From contig JAOANR010000006.1 of NCBI GenBank assembly GCA_030278955.1, positions 30,841,383-30,905,382 on the forward strand: 64,000 nt of DNA. The letters run 5' to 3'. Shown here piece after piece: positions 46,742-58,448 of the stretch; the stretch's first letter is position 1; each line of letters starts with the position of its first letter. The notes below the pieces were generated by a model, which was given only the letters and a program-made list of their open reading frames with translations, did not search any database and was not told the DNA's origin. Source of the stretch: Hygrophila difformis (taxonomy: Eukaryota; Streptophyta; Magnoliopsida; Lamiales; Acanthaceae). Both the position numbers and the translations under genes were made by a program.

Positions 46742-46988
46742 TACGACGCTATACTTAGCCTACGGCGCTATACTAGCGCTGTAGGTTTTGTTCAGCGTCG
46801 TGCAGTTGGTGGAGATAAGGGCGTACTACGACGCTATGCCTTTAGTACGGCGCTATCTAAGGATAGCGTCGTTCTTAAGGGACTGCGTCGTAGGTAGATT
46901 AAAAAGAGGGGGAAGTGCCCTACGGCGCTATCCCATTACTACGGCGCTATCCTAGGATCGAGTCGTAGGTGAGGATAGCGTCGTAGTT
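46742..46988. repeat. Inverted-motif array upstream of the B internal promoter
   Basis: About ten TACG(A/G)CGCTAT/ATAGCGTCGTA motifs in both orientations, including a head-to-head pair at 46848-46873. Confidence 0.87.
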
Positions 46989-47500
46989 GAAGGCGAGATT
47001 CAACTGCACTTCAGTTTTGAAATTTTTTCAAAATTTCAGGCGGACTGGGCCCGAGTGGATGAAATTGGGCCTCAGTTGGTTTTATTTATTTTGGACTTAG
47101 AAAGTTTTTAGTCCAAAACATTTTTGTGTTATAAATGGGCTATCTTAACTAAAATTATACTTGCATAAAATAGGTTGGATTAATTCCATTTGTTTGCAAA
47201 AATTATTTCGGGTTTTAAACTGCTTTAATTTCCAAAATCATTTTCTTAAATTCATGGAGTTAATCCAACCGGGAACCTGGTTTTCTTCTTTATTTTCTGC
47301 TCCTTCTTTTTGGTGGTTCAGGTATTTCTGCAAGACAGATAAATAGATCATTTTAGATTTTCTCCAAATATCAACATCCTCACATTTAGAGTCTTAGCAC
47401 TCTAAATGTTTAATTGATTTTGGGATATTTTCTGATAGAATAACACACATTTATAAATATGTAATATGAAATGAAATTTTTGTGATTTTAATGCTGTTTC
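46989..47500 (-). other. Conserved post-pol block of element B
   Basis: Non-coding and collinear with 57920-58360 of A (phrases TGGGCCCGAG, TTTAGTCCAAAACATTTTTG, CCATTTGTTTGCAAAAATTA). It contains a candidate splice acceptor TGTCTTGCAG|AAATACC (AG at 47329-47328) and the 16-mer/hairpin at 47372-47409. Confidence 0.6.
47372..47409 (-). promoter_or_regulatory. PPT-like 16-mer plus hairpin, B post-pol
   Basis: CAACATCCTCACATTT continuing into ACATTTAGAG...CTCTAAATGT, a 10-bp stem. A possible second plus-strand priming site or RNA element. The A homologue is at 58293. Confidence 0.5.
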
Positions 47501-50500
47501 TTATTGAGTGTAAGCCGGGTCTGCCACTGTTTGGCTTTCTTTCTCCGGATCGAACTGTCCGAGGTACTCCTTTAATCGATGTCCATTCACCACTATGTTG
47601 CCCTTGTCAGTTCGGATCCTGACGGCTCCATTCTGAAACACTTCTAGTACTTCATGTGGTCCTTCCCATCTGGATTTAAGCTTTCCAGGGAACATCTTCA
47701 ACCTAGAATTGAACAATAAAACACTTTGACCAACATAAAAATGCTTAGGCTTAATCCGGCGATCGTGTAACTTCTGGGTCCGCTCCTTATAAATTCGAGA
47801 GCTTTCATAAGCTAATGCTCGTATTTCCTCAATTTCATTGAGGTCCAACTTGCGTTTGCTCTGAGCAACTTTCGAATCGAAGTTGAGCGTTCTAACGGCC
47901 CAGTAAGCTTTATTGTCTAACTCTACGGGCAAATGACAAGCTTTTCTGAAGACGAGCCTGTATGGAGACATCCCAATAAGAGTCTTATATGCCGTGCGGT
48001 ATGCCCATAGAGCGTCATTGAGCTTACGTGCCCAATCCTTACGGGTTATCCCGACTGTGGCTTCGAGTATATGTTAGATTTCGCGATTGGATACTTCGAC
48101 TTGACCACTAGTCTGGGGATGATAAGGCGTGCCTATCTTATGGAGGATTCCATTTTTACTCATTCAAGTTTCAAAAGCTTTATTAATAAAGTGTGTTCCT
48201 CCATCAGATATCACCACCCTAGGTATGCCAAATTGACTGAAAATGTTGTTCTTGAGGAACTTGATGACTTGGCTACCATCATTGGTCGGTAATGCGATAG
48301 CCTCGACCCATTTGGACACGTAATCGACAACTACCAAGATATAGTAGTTTCCACCGGATGGTGGGAACGGTCCCATGAAGTCAATGCCCCATACATAGAA
48401 AATCTCAAGTGTGAGCATTCCCTTTTGAGGCATCTCATCCCTCTTGGAGAGATTTCCTAATCTTTGGCATTTGTCGCAACCTTTCACAAATGTCCTGCAA
48501 TCCTCATAGATGTGAGGCCAATGAAATCCACATTCGAGGACCTTGTGGGCCGTTCGAGCGGGACCATGGTGACCTCCATATTCTGATTCATGGCATTTTC
48601 TGACAATTTGATAGGCTTCATGCTCGGTCACACATCGCCTGATTATTGAATCGGTGCAGTGTTTGAAGAGATAAGGTTCTTCCCAGAAGTAGTTTAATAC
48701 ATCTCGGTTGAACTTATTCTTCTGATGATAGTTCAAAAAATGTGGGGTTATTCCGCACGCCAAGAAGTTAGCGATGTCGGAAAACCATGGACAAGCTTGA
48801 TTGTGCAAATGCAATGCGAACAACTGTTCGTCCGGGAACTCTTCGTTAACGGCTTTCTCCTTTTTATCATTTTCTAATCGAGATAAGTGGTCAGCAGCAC
48901 CATTATCTCTACCTCGCCTATCTTTTATTATGATGTCGAATTCTTGCAACAGAAGTACCCACCTGATTAATCGAGGTTTGACATCTTGTTTGCTAAACAA
49001 GTATCTCAATGCTGTATGATCGGTGTACACTATGGTCTTCGTACCTATCAGATATTGTCTGAACTTGTCAAACGCGAAGACTACAACATACATTTCCTTC
49101 TCCGTTGTGGTGTAATTAACTTGGGCCTCATTCAGGGCATGACTTGCGTAATGAATTACGCAATGTCTCCCGTCCTTATGTTGCCCGAGTACTGCACCTA
49201 CGGCGAGACCACTAGCATAGCACATTACCTTGAAAGGTATTGACCAATCGGGTGGTTGCACTATCGGTGCAGAAACCAACATCTTCTTGAGCGTGTCAAA
49301 GGCTTGGACACACGCTTCATTTATTAAGAAAGGATTTTCTTTACAAAGCAGATTAGTGAGCGGCTTGGCAATTTTAGAGAAATCCTTAATGAATCTTCGG
49401 TAAAAACCGGCATGCCCTAAGAAGCTCCTAACTGATTTGATCGAGTTGGGGAGAGGGAGATTGGAAATGATGGAGACTTTGGCTGGATCAACCTCGATGC
49501 CTGCACGAGAAATGCGATGACCTAACACTATGCCTTCAGTGACCATAAAATGGCACTTTTCCCAGTTTAAAACCAAGTTAGTGTCCTCACATCTCTTTAA
49601 AATCTTAGCAAGATTAGTCAAACATTCATCAAACGTATCTCCATATACGGAGAAGTCATCCATGAAGACCTCAATGCATTTTTCGATAAATTCAGAGAAT
49701 ATAGACATCATGCATCTTTGAAAAGTAGCTGGTGCATTGCATAATCCAAAAGGCATGCGCCTATAGGCAAAAGTGCCATAGGGGCATGTAAAGGTAGTTT
49801 TTTCGTGATCTTCACTGGCGATCACTATTTGATTGTATCCAGAATAACCATCTAAAAAACAATAAAATGCCCTTCCCGCCAACCGTTCCAACATTTGATC
49901 GATAAAAGGTAAAGGGAAATGGTCCTTGCGAGTTGCCTCGTTCAACTTCCGGTAGTCTATGCAGACTCTCCATCCGGTGACTGGGCGCGTGGCAATTTCC
50001 TCCCCTTGTTCATTCTGCGTGATGCACATCCCACCCCGCTTCGGAACAACCTGCACAGGACTGACCCATTTGCTATCAGAAATCGGGTATATAATACCGG
50101 CGTCTAACAGCTTGATCACTTCCTTTCTTACCACTTCTTGCATGGGTGGGTTCAATCTTCGTTGGGGCTGGCGAGAAGCCTTGAAATTCTCCTCCATTAA
50201 AATCCTGTGCATACAAACAGAAGGGCTTATTCCTTTAATATCAGAAATGGTCCAACCGATTGCACGCACATAATTTTTAAGCACTTCCACCAAAGCGTTT
50301 TCTTGAGCTTGTGTCAACTTGGCTGACACAATTACCGGTAATTTTTTATGTTCTGCGAGAAACGCATACTTAAGATGTTCCGGTAGGATTTTTAGTTCAA
50401 GCTCTGGTGGGCATTCCACTGAAGGGAGTAATTTGCGAGAATTAGATGGGGGAAAATCAGTTTTACCTTCCGGATCCTGCATCAGTACAGGATCCGCCTC

Positions 50501-53410
50501 CTCTTGGTCGGCGTCGTCATGGAAGTCGGTGCCGTCAAACTCCTCCAAATCCCCTGTTTCGGGATCGGCAAAGTGAACGGCTTTGCATCCTTTGTGCTCC
50601 ACGCCAGCAGGTCTCAGTACCTGCTTTGAAAATTCATCCAGCATCATTTCATGATCAAATTCAGAGTCATGCTCTCTATCCTCACTCCTAACTATTACAG
50701 ATTTTGATGTACAGAACCCGTCATCTGGGTATTTCTGTAATTGTGCCATGTCAAATGTAACTTCTTCCTCATCGACTCGCAGTGTTACTCGTCCAGCTTT
50801 TGCATCTATCAATGCTCCGCCTGTTGCAAGGAATGGTCTCCCCAAGATCAATGGCATGTCCAGATCCTCCTCTGTGTCTAGAATCACAAAATCAACTGGG
50901 AATAAGATATTCCCAGTCTTCACTATGATGTCCTTGAGGATGCCGACAGGCTTCGTGATGGATCTATCAGCTAATTGGAGTCTCATCTTGATTGGCTCGA
51001 TATGTCCCAGCTTGAGGCGTTGCACCATTGCCAAAGGCATCACATTGATGCTAGAGCCAAGATCACAAAGGCCTTTTCCTGCTTTGATTTTCCCGATTTG
51101 AATCGGCAGCGTGCAACAGCCTGGATCTTCTTGCTTCTCAGGAAGCTTGCGCTGGATGATAGCACTGCATGTATTGTTAAGAACTACCAGTTCTTCCTGC
51201 TCAATTCTCCTTTTTCCTGAAACTAATTCTTTCAGAAATTTAGCGTATGCTGGCATTTCAGCTATCATTTTGATGAGAGGAATAGTTATTTCTACTTTTT
51301 GCAGCCTTTTCAGAAATTTTTCAAATTTAAGGTCCTGTTCTTGATTTTTAAGTCGGGCCGGGTATGGCACCCTTGGCATGAACTTTTTATTATCAAATTG
51401 TTTTTGTGGTAAAGGGAAGGAAGTTGTACCTCCACCTGTACCCTTATCTATTTCAGCTGTCTCAGGTGCAGCATCACTCTGCAGATTGGCTGTCTCTTTT
51501 TCGGCTTCCTTTTCATTCTCCTCAATGTCACTTTCCAGTTCATTTTCTTGTACCAGTTTCTCTTTGCCCTTGGGTCCTTCCAAAACTTTGCCAGACTTCA
51601 GTGTGATGGCCTTACACTGAGGATTTTTCTCAGCAGTGCTGGGTAGAGTTCCTTGGTCTCTTTTCTGCATTTCCTTGGCCATTTGTGTAACCTGTGTCTC
51701 CACATTCCGAATAGAAGACTGCAACTGAGTGTTGATTTCCTTTTGGCTGGTGATGAAGTCAGTCATGAGGGTCTCTAATCTGGAAGGGGGTTTCTGCTGG
51801 TTCTGGTTCCAATTCTGGTTCTGACCTTGGTTTTGAACAAACTGATTCTGATTTGGGGCAAACTGATTCTGTGGCTGCTGAAAGTTTTGGAAATTTTGGT
51901 TTTGAGGTGGCCTAGCTAGAATCTGAGGCTGAAAACCTGGGTTAAAATGCTGGGGCCTTGGTTGGTTGAACTGTTGGGGCTGGGTCAACAGGTGGGAATT
52001 CAAAGCGTTGTTGTTGGAATATGAAAGGTTTGGGTGCCGGTTTTGGAATCCACCTGCATAGTTACAGCTTTCATTCGCCACTTGCTGACAGGACTCAGTG
52101 GAATGCGGGCCTTGGCAAGTCCCGCAAACAACTTCAGCATTTTGAGTCTGTGTAGAGCTCCCAGCTTCTTGATTCAAGGCCAAGACAGCCACTTGGTCTT
52201 TCAGTTTGTCCAGTTCAGATTTCCCTGCTGTACCTACAGCACATAAACCACGAGGGGGAGGGGGATCAACATCATCAGTTAGAACAGATCTATTTACACT
52301 CATTGCTTCAATCTTGCCCCAGGCCTGATCCATTGGTATGTAGAGCAAATGTTGACCACCAGCAGCATCAAGCATGTATTTCCAGGATGGGGTCAAACCG
52401 CTGTAAAACTTCTTTAATTGCTCCCACTCATGGAAGCCATGTTGGGGGCACTTTCTGAGCAGGTTGAAGAACCGTTCCTTTGCGTCATACAGGGACTCAT
52501 CTGGCTTCATCTTGAATTCCGCAATTTTGGAACAGCATTCATCCACCTTAGATTCCGGAAAGTATTTCGCCAGGAAGTTTCGGATCACTTCTTCCCAGGT
52601 GGACTTCTGATTAATTGGCAGCGATTTGTACCATGTTCGCGCTCCACTAGTCAAAGAGAAGGGAAATAATCTCAATTGAATAGTGTTAGCAGACACATTT
52701 TGATTCTTAATGGTGTCACATAGCTCCAAGAAAGTTTGCAAATGATCATGTGGGTCTTCATGACTTGCCCCAGCAAACTGATTGCTCTGAACGAGATTGA
52801 TGAGTGCCGGTTTCAATTCGAAATTCTTGGCCAAAAATGGAGCTTGTCCAGGAATGTTCAAATATGGTTCCAGGATGGGCTGCATATAGTCAGCTGCGGC
52901 TGCCTGTTGATTGTTCCCTGGTCCTCCTTGGTATTGTTGTGGGTAAAAGTTCTGATTCGGATAGTAATTTCTGGGATCATTGAAATCGTTAGGGTTAGGA
53001 TGATTCTGGTTTTGGTTAAACTGGGGGTTTGGAAATTGAGGATTCTGAAAATTTTGGTTGTTTGGAGGATTTTGAGGGTTTGGATTGGGAGGAGGTGCCT
53101 CGAAGTGTTGCTGTTCAATGTTTGGTGGGTTCCCGCCTCCTTGTATGATCTGAGGAGGGGGATCATCCAAATCATCGTTATCAGCATCTTCGGGGTCTTC
53201 CTCAATGTTGTGAAGTGGTGGATTGGGTGGGATGATTGGGGGAAGGTCAGGGTTGGCCATATCGGATATGTCGCTACTGGTGCTCGGTGAAAGTAGTGCC
53301 TGTCTCTCCCGTTCCCGTCTTCGTTTAGTCTCCGCCCTAAGACGTCGAGCTGTCTTTTCTATCTCTGCGTTGTACGGGATTTCAGCTGGCGTCTGCTTCC
53401 TCCTTTGCAT
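47501..53410 (-). pseudogene. Element B gag-pol (Athila type), nearly intact
   Basis: One frame from ATG 53410 to the stop at 47501, 1969 codons, broken only by TGA (48166-48164) and TAA (48076-48074). Gag: Asn/Pro/Gln-rich N-terminus, capsid-like region at residues 185-370, CCHC knuckle [13 protein letters not shown] (429-441). Protease: [14 protein letters not shown] (about 781-794; DLG for the usual DSG/DTG, as in Athila). RT: about 1080-1300 with catalytic FMDDFSVYG (1249-1257). RNase H: about 1393-1510; the first catalytic Asp position reads MCYAS instead of MCDAS. Integrase: zinc finger H-x-H..C-x2-C (CDKCQR near 1645), core [10 protein letters not shown] and ISDGGTHF; the third acidic residue lies past the first stop in SGQVEVSNRE. 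It would make all replication proteins for B and possibly for A. Confidence 0.93.
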
Positions 53411-53550
53411 AGAACAATGGCTTCAATACTGACAGTACCTGTACAATCACCAGGTTAGAATTGGTTTTGAAGGTGACTATTTATATTTATATGTATAAGC
53501 TAACTAAGAGCAATGAGGAATGTAATTCTCTAATAAAACGGTGCTGCATC
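53411..53550 (-). other. Element B leader between primer site and gag
   Basis: Short AT-rich 5' untranslated leader of about 140 bp. The part next to the primer site (GTAATTCTCTAATAAAACG) is conserved in A at about 58410. Confidence 0.5.
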
Positions 53551-53569
53551 CTCCCCGGCAACGGCGCCA
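53551..53569 (-). promoter_or_regulatory. Element B primer-binding site (tRNA-Asp)
   Basis: Minus-strand TGGCGCCGTTGCCGGGGAG directly at the LTR edge, complementary to the 3' end of plant tRNA-Asp, the usual Athila primer. Confidence 0.88.
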
Positions 53570-56264
53570 TGAAACTTTTGACAATTTCCTCACACGAGTA
53601 TTTTCTAAAATATCCCAGGTTAAATTTATTAAATGAAAAGAGTTATGATTCATGGGAAAGGGGTTTAAGGATATAGTTCACTTTTTATTACTCATGAGGG
53701 GAAAGACTTTGAGTTCAAGCGGCGTTATGGACCTCCCCGGCATGAAACTTTTGACGATTTCGTGCCTTGAAGATCCTTGCCATGAAACTTTTGACAAGCT
53801 CCCACTACATGAGCACTTTCAGAAAGGTCATAATCCTGGTGTTCAATTTTATTTAATGAAACCAATTTATGAAGGCGAAGTTGGGATTAAGGATATATTT
53901 ATAGGTTGTCACGTTTTTATTACTCGTGTTAAGAAACTGTGGCCCGAAAGCGCACGGTGTCAAAAATTGCAGTAATTTGTAGTAAGACCGGATCGTTCAC
54001 TGGAGGATGTGCGATAGAAGCAGGGCCCACATCGTTTTACTAGATTTTCTATTCGTATTGCTCCAATTGGTTTGAAAAGTGATTATCAACTACTGACTGA
54101 ATTTAAACTAAATTACAAAAGCGCTTAAATCTATTCTACAAAGCATATAAATTCTATTCTAGAAAGCGGGTACAGTTATTCTAAGAATGCGATGAGCACT
54201 ATCTCTAAAAGCAAAGAAAATTTACACTATGCTAGCTATGAAGCTGATTCACAGTGTGGACAGAAGGGACAGGAAGAGAAGAATGAAATTGGACAAGATT
54301 TAGATAAGGCATAATTAAACTTCCAGCTTTATACACAGATCTTTGCTTGGGATAATCCTGTCAGATAGCTAATTCTCATGCTCTCAATACTGCGTTCCCT
54401 TTAACAGACAGGTACTTACAGCATGAGTTTACATGTTCTTAAGACCGCAAATTCTAAGATACCACAGATTTGTAACTGCCCTGGCCTGGGTATGTTACTT
54501 TACCTGTGGTGGATAAGCAACACCTGACAAATCATTTATTGACAAGCCAAGTACTACTATCATTCTCCCATGTCACACCCAAAGATTCTAATCAAGCCCT
54601 GAACTATCCCTTAACTATCAATCCTAGTAGCAGTTACGCAACTCTCAATTCACCCGAGTGACCTCTAATGAAAGCATTAAAAAGAAAGCGATAAAGAAAG
54701 CATTTAAAATCCTATCACTCAGAGGTTGTGAAGGTCTGACCCTGGTAGTAAAAGACAGCTCCCCATCAGAATGACGGAGTATGGATCAAGAATTCCCGGC
54801 TCTTGGTGAACTACTCATGTGTTCACTTCCTTCCGGGTGGTTATGAGATACAAACTAATGAAATGAACTAATAAATTAGTTCATTCCGGATGTACTCATT
54901 CAGGAGTCAAGAATAGGCTTTGGCAGAAGAAGATAGCAGTTGAAAGAAAACTTAACCCTATCTTAGAAAATAGCCAAGGCCTGGGTGTTGTTCCTCTAAT
55001 ATTACCCATCACACCGTATTTGAGTCCAAGTGGACCCCATCTCAGTGTAATATTTAATATCAGATTCCCAACGCACAACAATTTTGGAAAATAATGAATC
55101 TGAAAACCATTCCCTAAACAGGTACTAGACTCTCAATTAAAACACAGATCCTTTCAGTCTAGATGAGACCTAATCGCTGACTCTGTTTGTAATTTCCCAA
55201 AATCAACCCTTGACAGAATATTAATTAGTCATAACTGAAGAATTTATCCCTTACTCAGATCCGGATTTTATAAAGGAGTTTTTGTTGGAAATTTAATACA
55301 CAATATCTGTTTAAATCTAGACTTCTATTGTCCAAGGGAAGGATCCCAAAATATTATAGACCACAATAGTACATAATATTATCATGCATAAGAATATATG
55401 GAAGTGTAAAATTAATCGACCCAAAATATAGAGGCGGGTCTAGACAGAGAGTGAAACACAAATATGAAGCGGTCAGAGGACCAAAGCAATGGTAGAATAA
55501 TTGGGTGGACTGTAAACATCTACTGGCCATTTTCCCAATTACTCGGATGAAGTGAATTTAGACAGATAAACCCTCAAATGGCAGTGTCGCTACCAGTTGG
55601 GCCCCTACTGTCTGTGAATTCAGATAAAAACCTACATGCTTCCTTTCTGCATTATTTATCAGCTAATGTTGACAGACATTAGCAGAGTTATACTACAGAT
55701 TGGAATTTGGGTTTGGAAATTAAGATAAGGAAAATAAAACTGTATCTGGATAGGAGTCAGCTGAGCAGCTATTATAATCCCGAATGGACGAACCGCCAAG
55801 GCTTCCACTGACTGCCATCCAGACCATGCAAAATAACGCTTAGTAACTAATACCCAGAATACGAGCTAGTTATCCGTGAGGGAATATCCGCCAACATTAG
55901 TCTGATGTATTCTTTACTAATTTTTACACACAATACGCAAAAGACAAAATAAAATAAAATAGAGAGAAGAACTTGTATGAGAGACATTGGTTTCTCATGC
56001 AAGGTTATGGACGCAATCCATAATTGATAGCTTAAATAATCCCTCCTACCATAATTAATTACAGTCCGGATTATCTTTTAAGGTGTCACAATTTTGTTTA
56101 TAGAAAAATGTTTTAATGACAATTGAACAAAGATCCTTTAATCACAACAATCAGTGATTTAATCATTGCTAATTATAATCATTAATCATTAATGACTAGA
56201 GGGTTCAATTAATTAATGATGGAGATGGAGAATGGAAAATCTGCATAAAGATGCTAACCACGAC

Positions 56265-56620
56265 GCTATACAGATATTACGACGCTATCCTAGAATAGCC
56301 TCGTGAGGGTAGCGTCGTCATGGGTTGGTATAAGAGATGAGAAATTTTGGATTAAAGGGTATGTACGACGCTATACACCAAATCACGGCGCTATACTAGG
56401 ATAGCGTCGTAAATGTAGCGTCGTAGGTGGGTATTGTGAGAAAGAAAAAGTTTTGGGGACCTACGACTCTAAACAGAAATTACGACGCTATCTGAGGATA
56501 GCGTCGTTGGTTTAGTGCCGTAGGGCCAATTTTTGTTTAAGTCTGGATAACTACGGCGCTAAACCTCACCTACGACGCTATCCAAGGATAGCGCCGTAGG
56601 GCGGTTAGCGTCGTAGCTAG
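56265..56620. repeat. Inverted-motif array, B 5' LTR, downstream of TATA
   Basis: TACGACGCTATCC and reverse-complement motifs, about 14 copies, collinear with 41498-41845. It has one extra TAGCGTCGTA pair that the other LTR lacks. Confidence 0.87.
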
Positions 56621-57268
56621 CCCAGAAACATGTTGTTCGGGTGATGCAATCTCTGCGATTGCAAACCCTATTTTCGAGTTAATGGCTCACAAATGCATGA
56701 AAATGAAATAACAAGCTACGAGCAGTGAATGAAAATGCAAAAGAGATGCAAAACAGTAAAGGAATGACATGCTATACAACACATTCATGAACCACAAACC
56801 TAAGTGAGGGTTTTCAACCAACATATCATGCATGAATCCCAAAATAAAAGACGAACAACACAAAACCCACATAAAACAGTAAGATAAAATGACCAAATGG
56901 TCATGAAACCAAAAACAAAGCATTAAATCCATGGACCCATGTCCATTTCATGATTTTGGGATACTTTCAATGATTAACTTCCCATTTTTCATGAAATGGT
57001 TTGATAATACCCATCATTTGGGTATTTCAAACCTAAATAAGAGTTTAACAAAACTGGAAATCATATAACAGTGGCTACCTAGGTCTAAAACATGAAAACT
57101 AACACTAATCTAAGCTAACATTAACCTAAAGAAACTAAAACAGTGCATAAAAGTAAATAATACAAAAAATTAAGCTAACTACCTAACTAACCTACACACT
57201 CCAAGAACAGCAGTTGTCTCCAAGTTTGAGAATGTGGTGAAGTGACAAGACCAGGGAGTCAACACCTC

Positions 57269-57276
57269 TATATATA
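57269..57276 (-). promoter_or_regulatory. B 5' LTR TATA box
   Basis: TATATATA on the minus strand. The array at 57335-57600 is immediately upstream. This would start the genomic RNA. Confidence 0.75.
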
Positions 57277-57334
57277 GGCAAGAAACCCTAGGCCCATGGG
57301 TCCCCAGGCCTTGAAATTTGAATTCTGGCAAGGC

Positions 57335-57600
57335 TTACGACGCTATAGGTGCATTACGACGCTATCCTACTACGGCGCTATAGGTCTAGCGTCGTAGTCT
57401 TCCAACCCGAAGACACTCTTTGTTTCTGAATGGACAGCCTACGGCGCTATCCTTGCCTACGGCGCTATGCTCGATTACGACGCTATCCATGCTTAGCGCC
57501 GTTCACTCTTCTTCAGATGTCAGCTTTGGTTTCCTCCTACGGCGCTAGACCAAGCTACGGCGCTATCCATGCATAGCGTCGTAGTTGTGTCTAGCGTCGT
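57335..57600. repeat. Inverted-motif array upstream of the B 5' LTR TATA
   Basis: About ten motifs in both orientations, better preserved than in the 3' LTR (for example TACGACGCTATCC at the site that reads AAAGCGCTATCC at 42705). Confidence 0.85.
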
Positions 57601-57888
57601 AATATCCTGTAAAATTTAACTTTTTGTGGGTTTTCATTTCTTTTCCCATCTTTTCATTTCCTTTTTCTTTTCTTTTCTTTTTCTCATGTTTTTGGATTTT
57701 TCTTACATAAATGTGTAATAAAATTACACATTTATGCATTTTTCATATCAGCTCAATATTTTTACAGTTATGCATAAATCAGTCCAATTTAACTGCTTTC
57801 TTATTTAATATAAGACCGGTATGCGATCAAATGCCCGTTTTAGACACGGAAATGGATTGAAAATAATGGTCATTTCTGGCCATTATCA

Positions 57889-58429
57889 GTCGTAGGGAGG
57901 ATAGAGTCGTAGGTGAGAGCGGGATTTTGCCAACACTCGCAATTTTGAAATTTTTCAAAATTTAGGCGGAGTGGGCCCGAGAAGGTGAATTTGGGCCTCA
58001 GTCAATTTTATTTATTTTGGACTTGGAAATTTTAGTCCAAAACATTTTTGTGTTATAAATAGGCTGAAATAATAATTTTACTTGCATAACATAGGTTGGA
58101 CTAATTCCATTTGTTTGCAAAAATTATTCTGGATTTTAAATTGCCTTAATTTCCGGAATTATTTTCTTAAATTCATGGAATTAATCCAACTGGGAACCTG
58201 GTTTTCCGCGCCATTTTTTTGCTCCTTCTTTTTGGTGGTTCCATGATTCCTGCAAGAAAGGATACCCAATTGGTTAGGTGTTCCCCTTAAATCAACATCC
58301 TCACATTTAGAGTCTTAGTACTCTAAATGTTTAATTGATTTGAGGGTACTTCTCTATTCTGAAATATTTACACGAAACTAACTATGAGTAAATCAGGAGT
58401 TTAATTCTCTTATAAAACGGCGCTACATC
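57889..58429 (-). other. Element A leader, gag-pol missing
   Basis: Starts with the remaining motif array and is collinear with B 46989-47450 up to about 58350. It then joins leader sequence collinear with B next to the primer site. The 6-kb gag-pol interval of B is therefore absent here. It keeps a candidate acceptor CTTTCTTGCAG|GAATC (AG at 58251-58250) and the 16-mer at 58293-58308. Confidence 0.75.
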
Positions 58430-58448
58430 CTCCCCGGGAACGGCGCCA
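58430..58448 (-). promoter_or_regulatory. Element A primer-binding site (tRNA-Asp, one mismatch)
   Basis: Minus-strand TGGCGCCGTTCCCGGGGAG at the LTR edge. It differs from the site in B by one base. Confidence 0.85.

Larger units (their letters stand above)
30301..57888 (-). mobile_element. Element B: Athila-like retrotransposon carrying an F-box gene
   Basis: Ends TGAAACTTTTGAC (30301) and CCATTATCA (57888), TSD GTCGT at 30296-30300 and 57889-57893. Without nested C it is about 19.1 kb: LTRs of 4308 and 4319 bp, a perfect tRNA-Asp-type primer site, gag-pro-RT-RH-IN in one frame with two premature stops, then a second transcription unit with its own TATA box, intron and F-box ORF. Athila-type pol motifs are clear. 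Long matching LTRs and near-open frames suggest a fairly recent copy. Confidence 0.93.
53570..57888 (-). repeat. Element B 5' LTR (4.3 kb)
   Basis: Uninterrupted LTR and partner of 30301-43115. It shows the empty target of C at about 55985. Motif arrays are at 56265-56620 and 57335-57600, with a TATATATA box at 57269-57276. Overlapping ORFs (107, 61 and 81 codons) have no domain. Confidence 0.93.

Noticed and set aside
52736..53290. 184-codon plus-strand ORF
   Set aside because: Antisense to the Asn/Pro/Gln-rich gag N-terminus of element B; the hydrophobic Val/Ile/Trp composition results from that.
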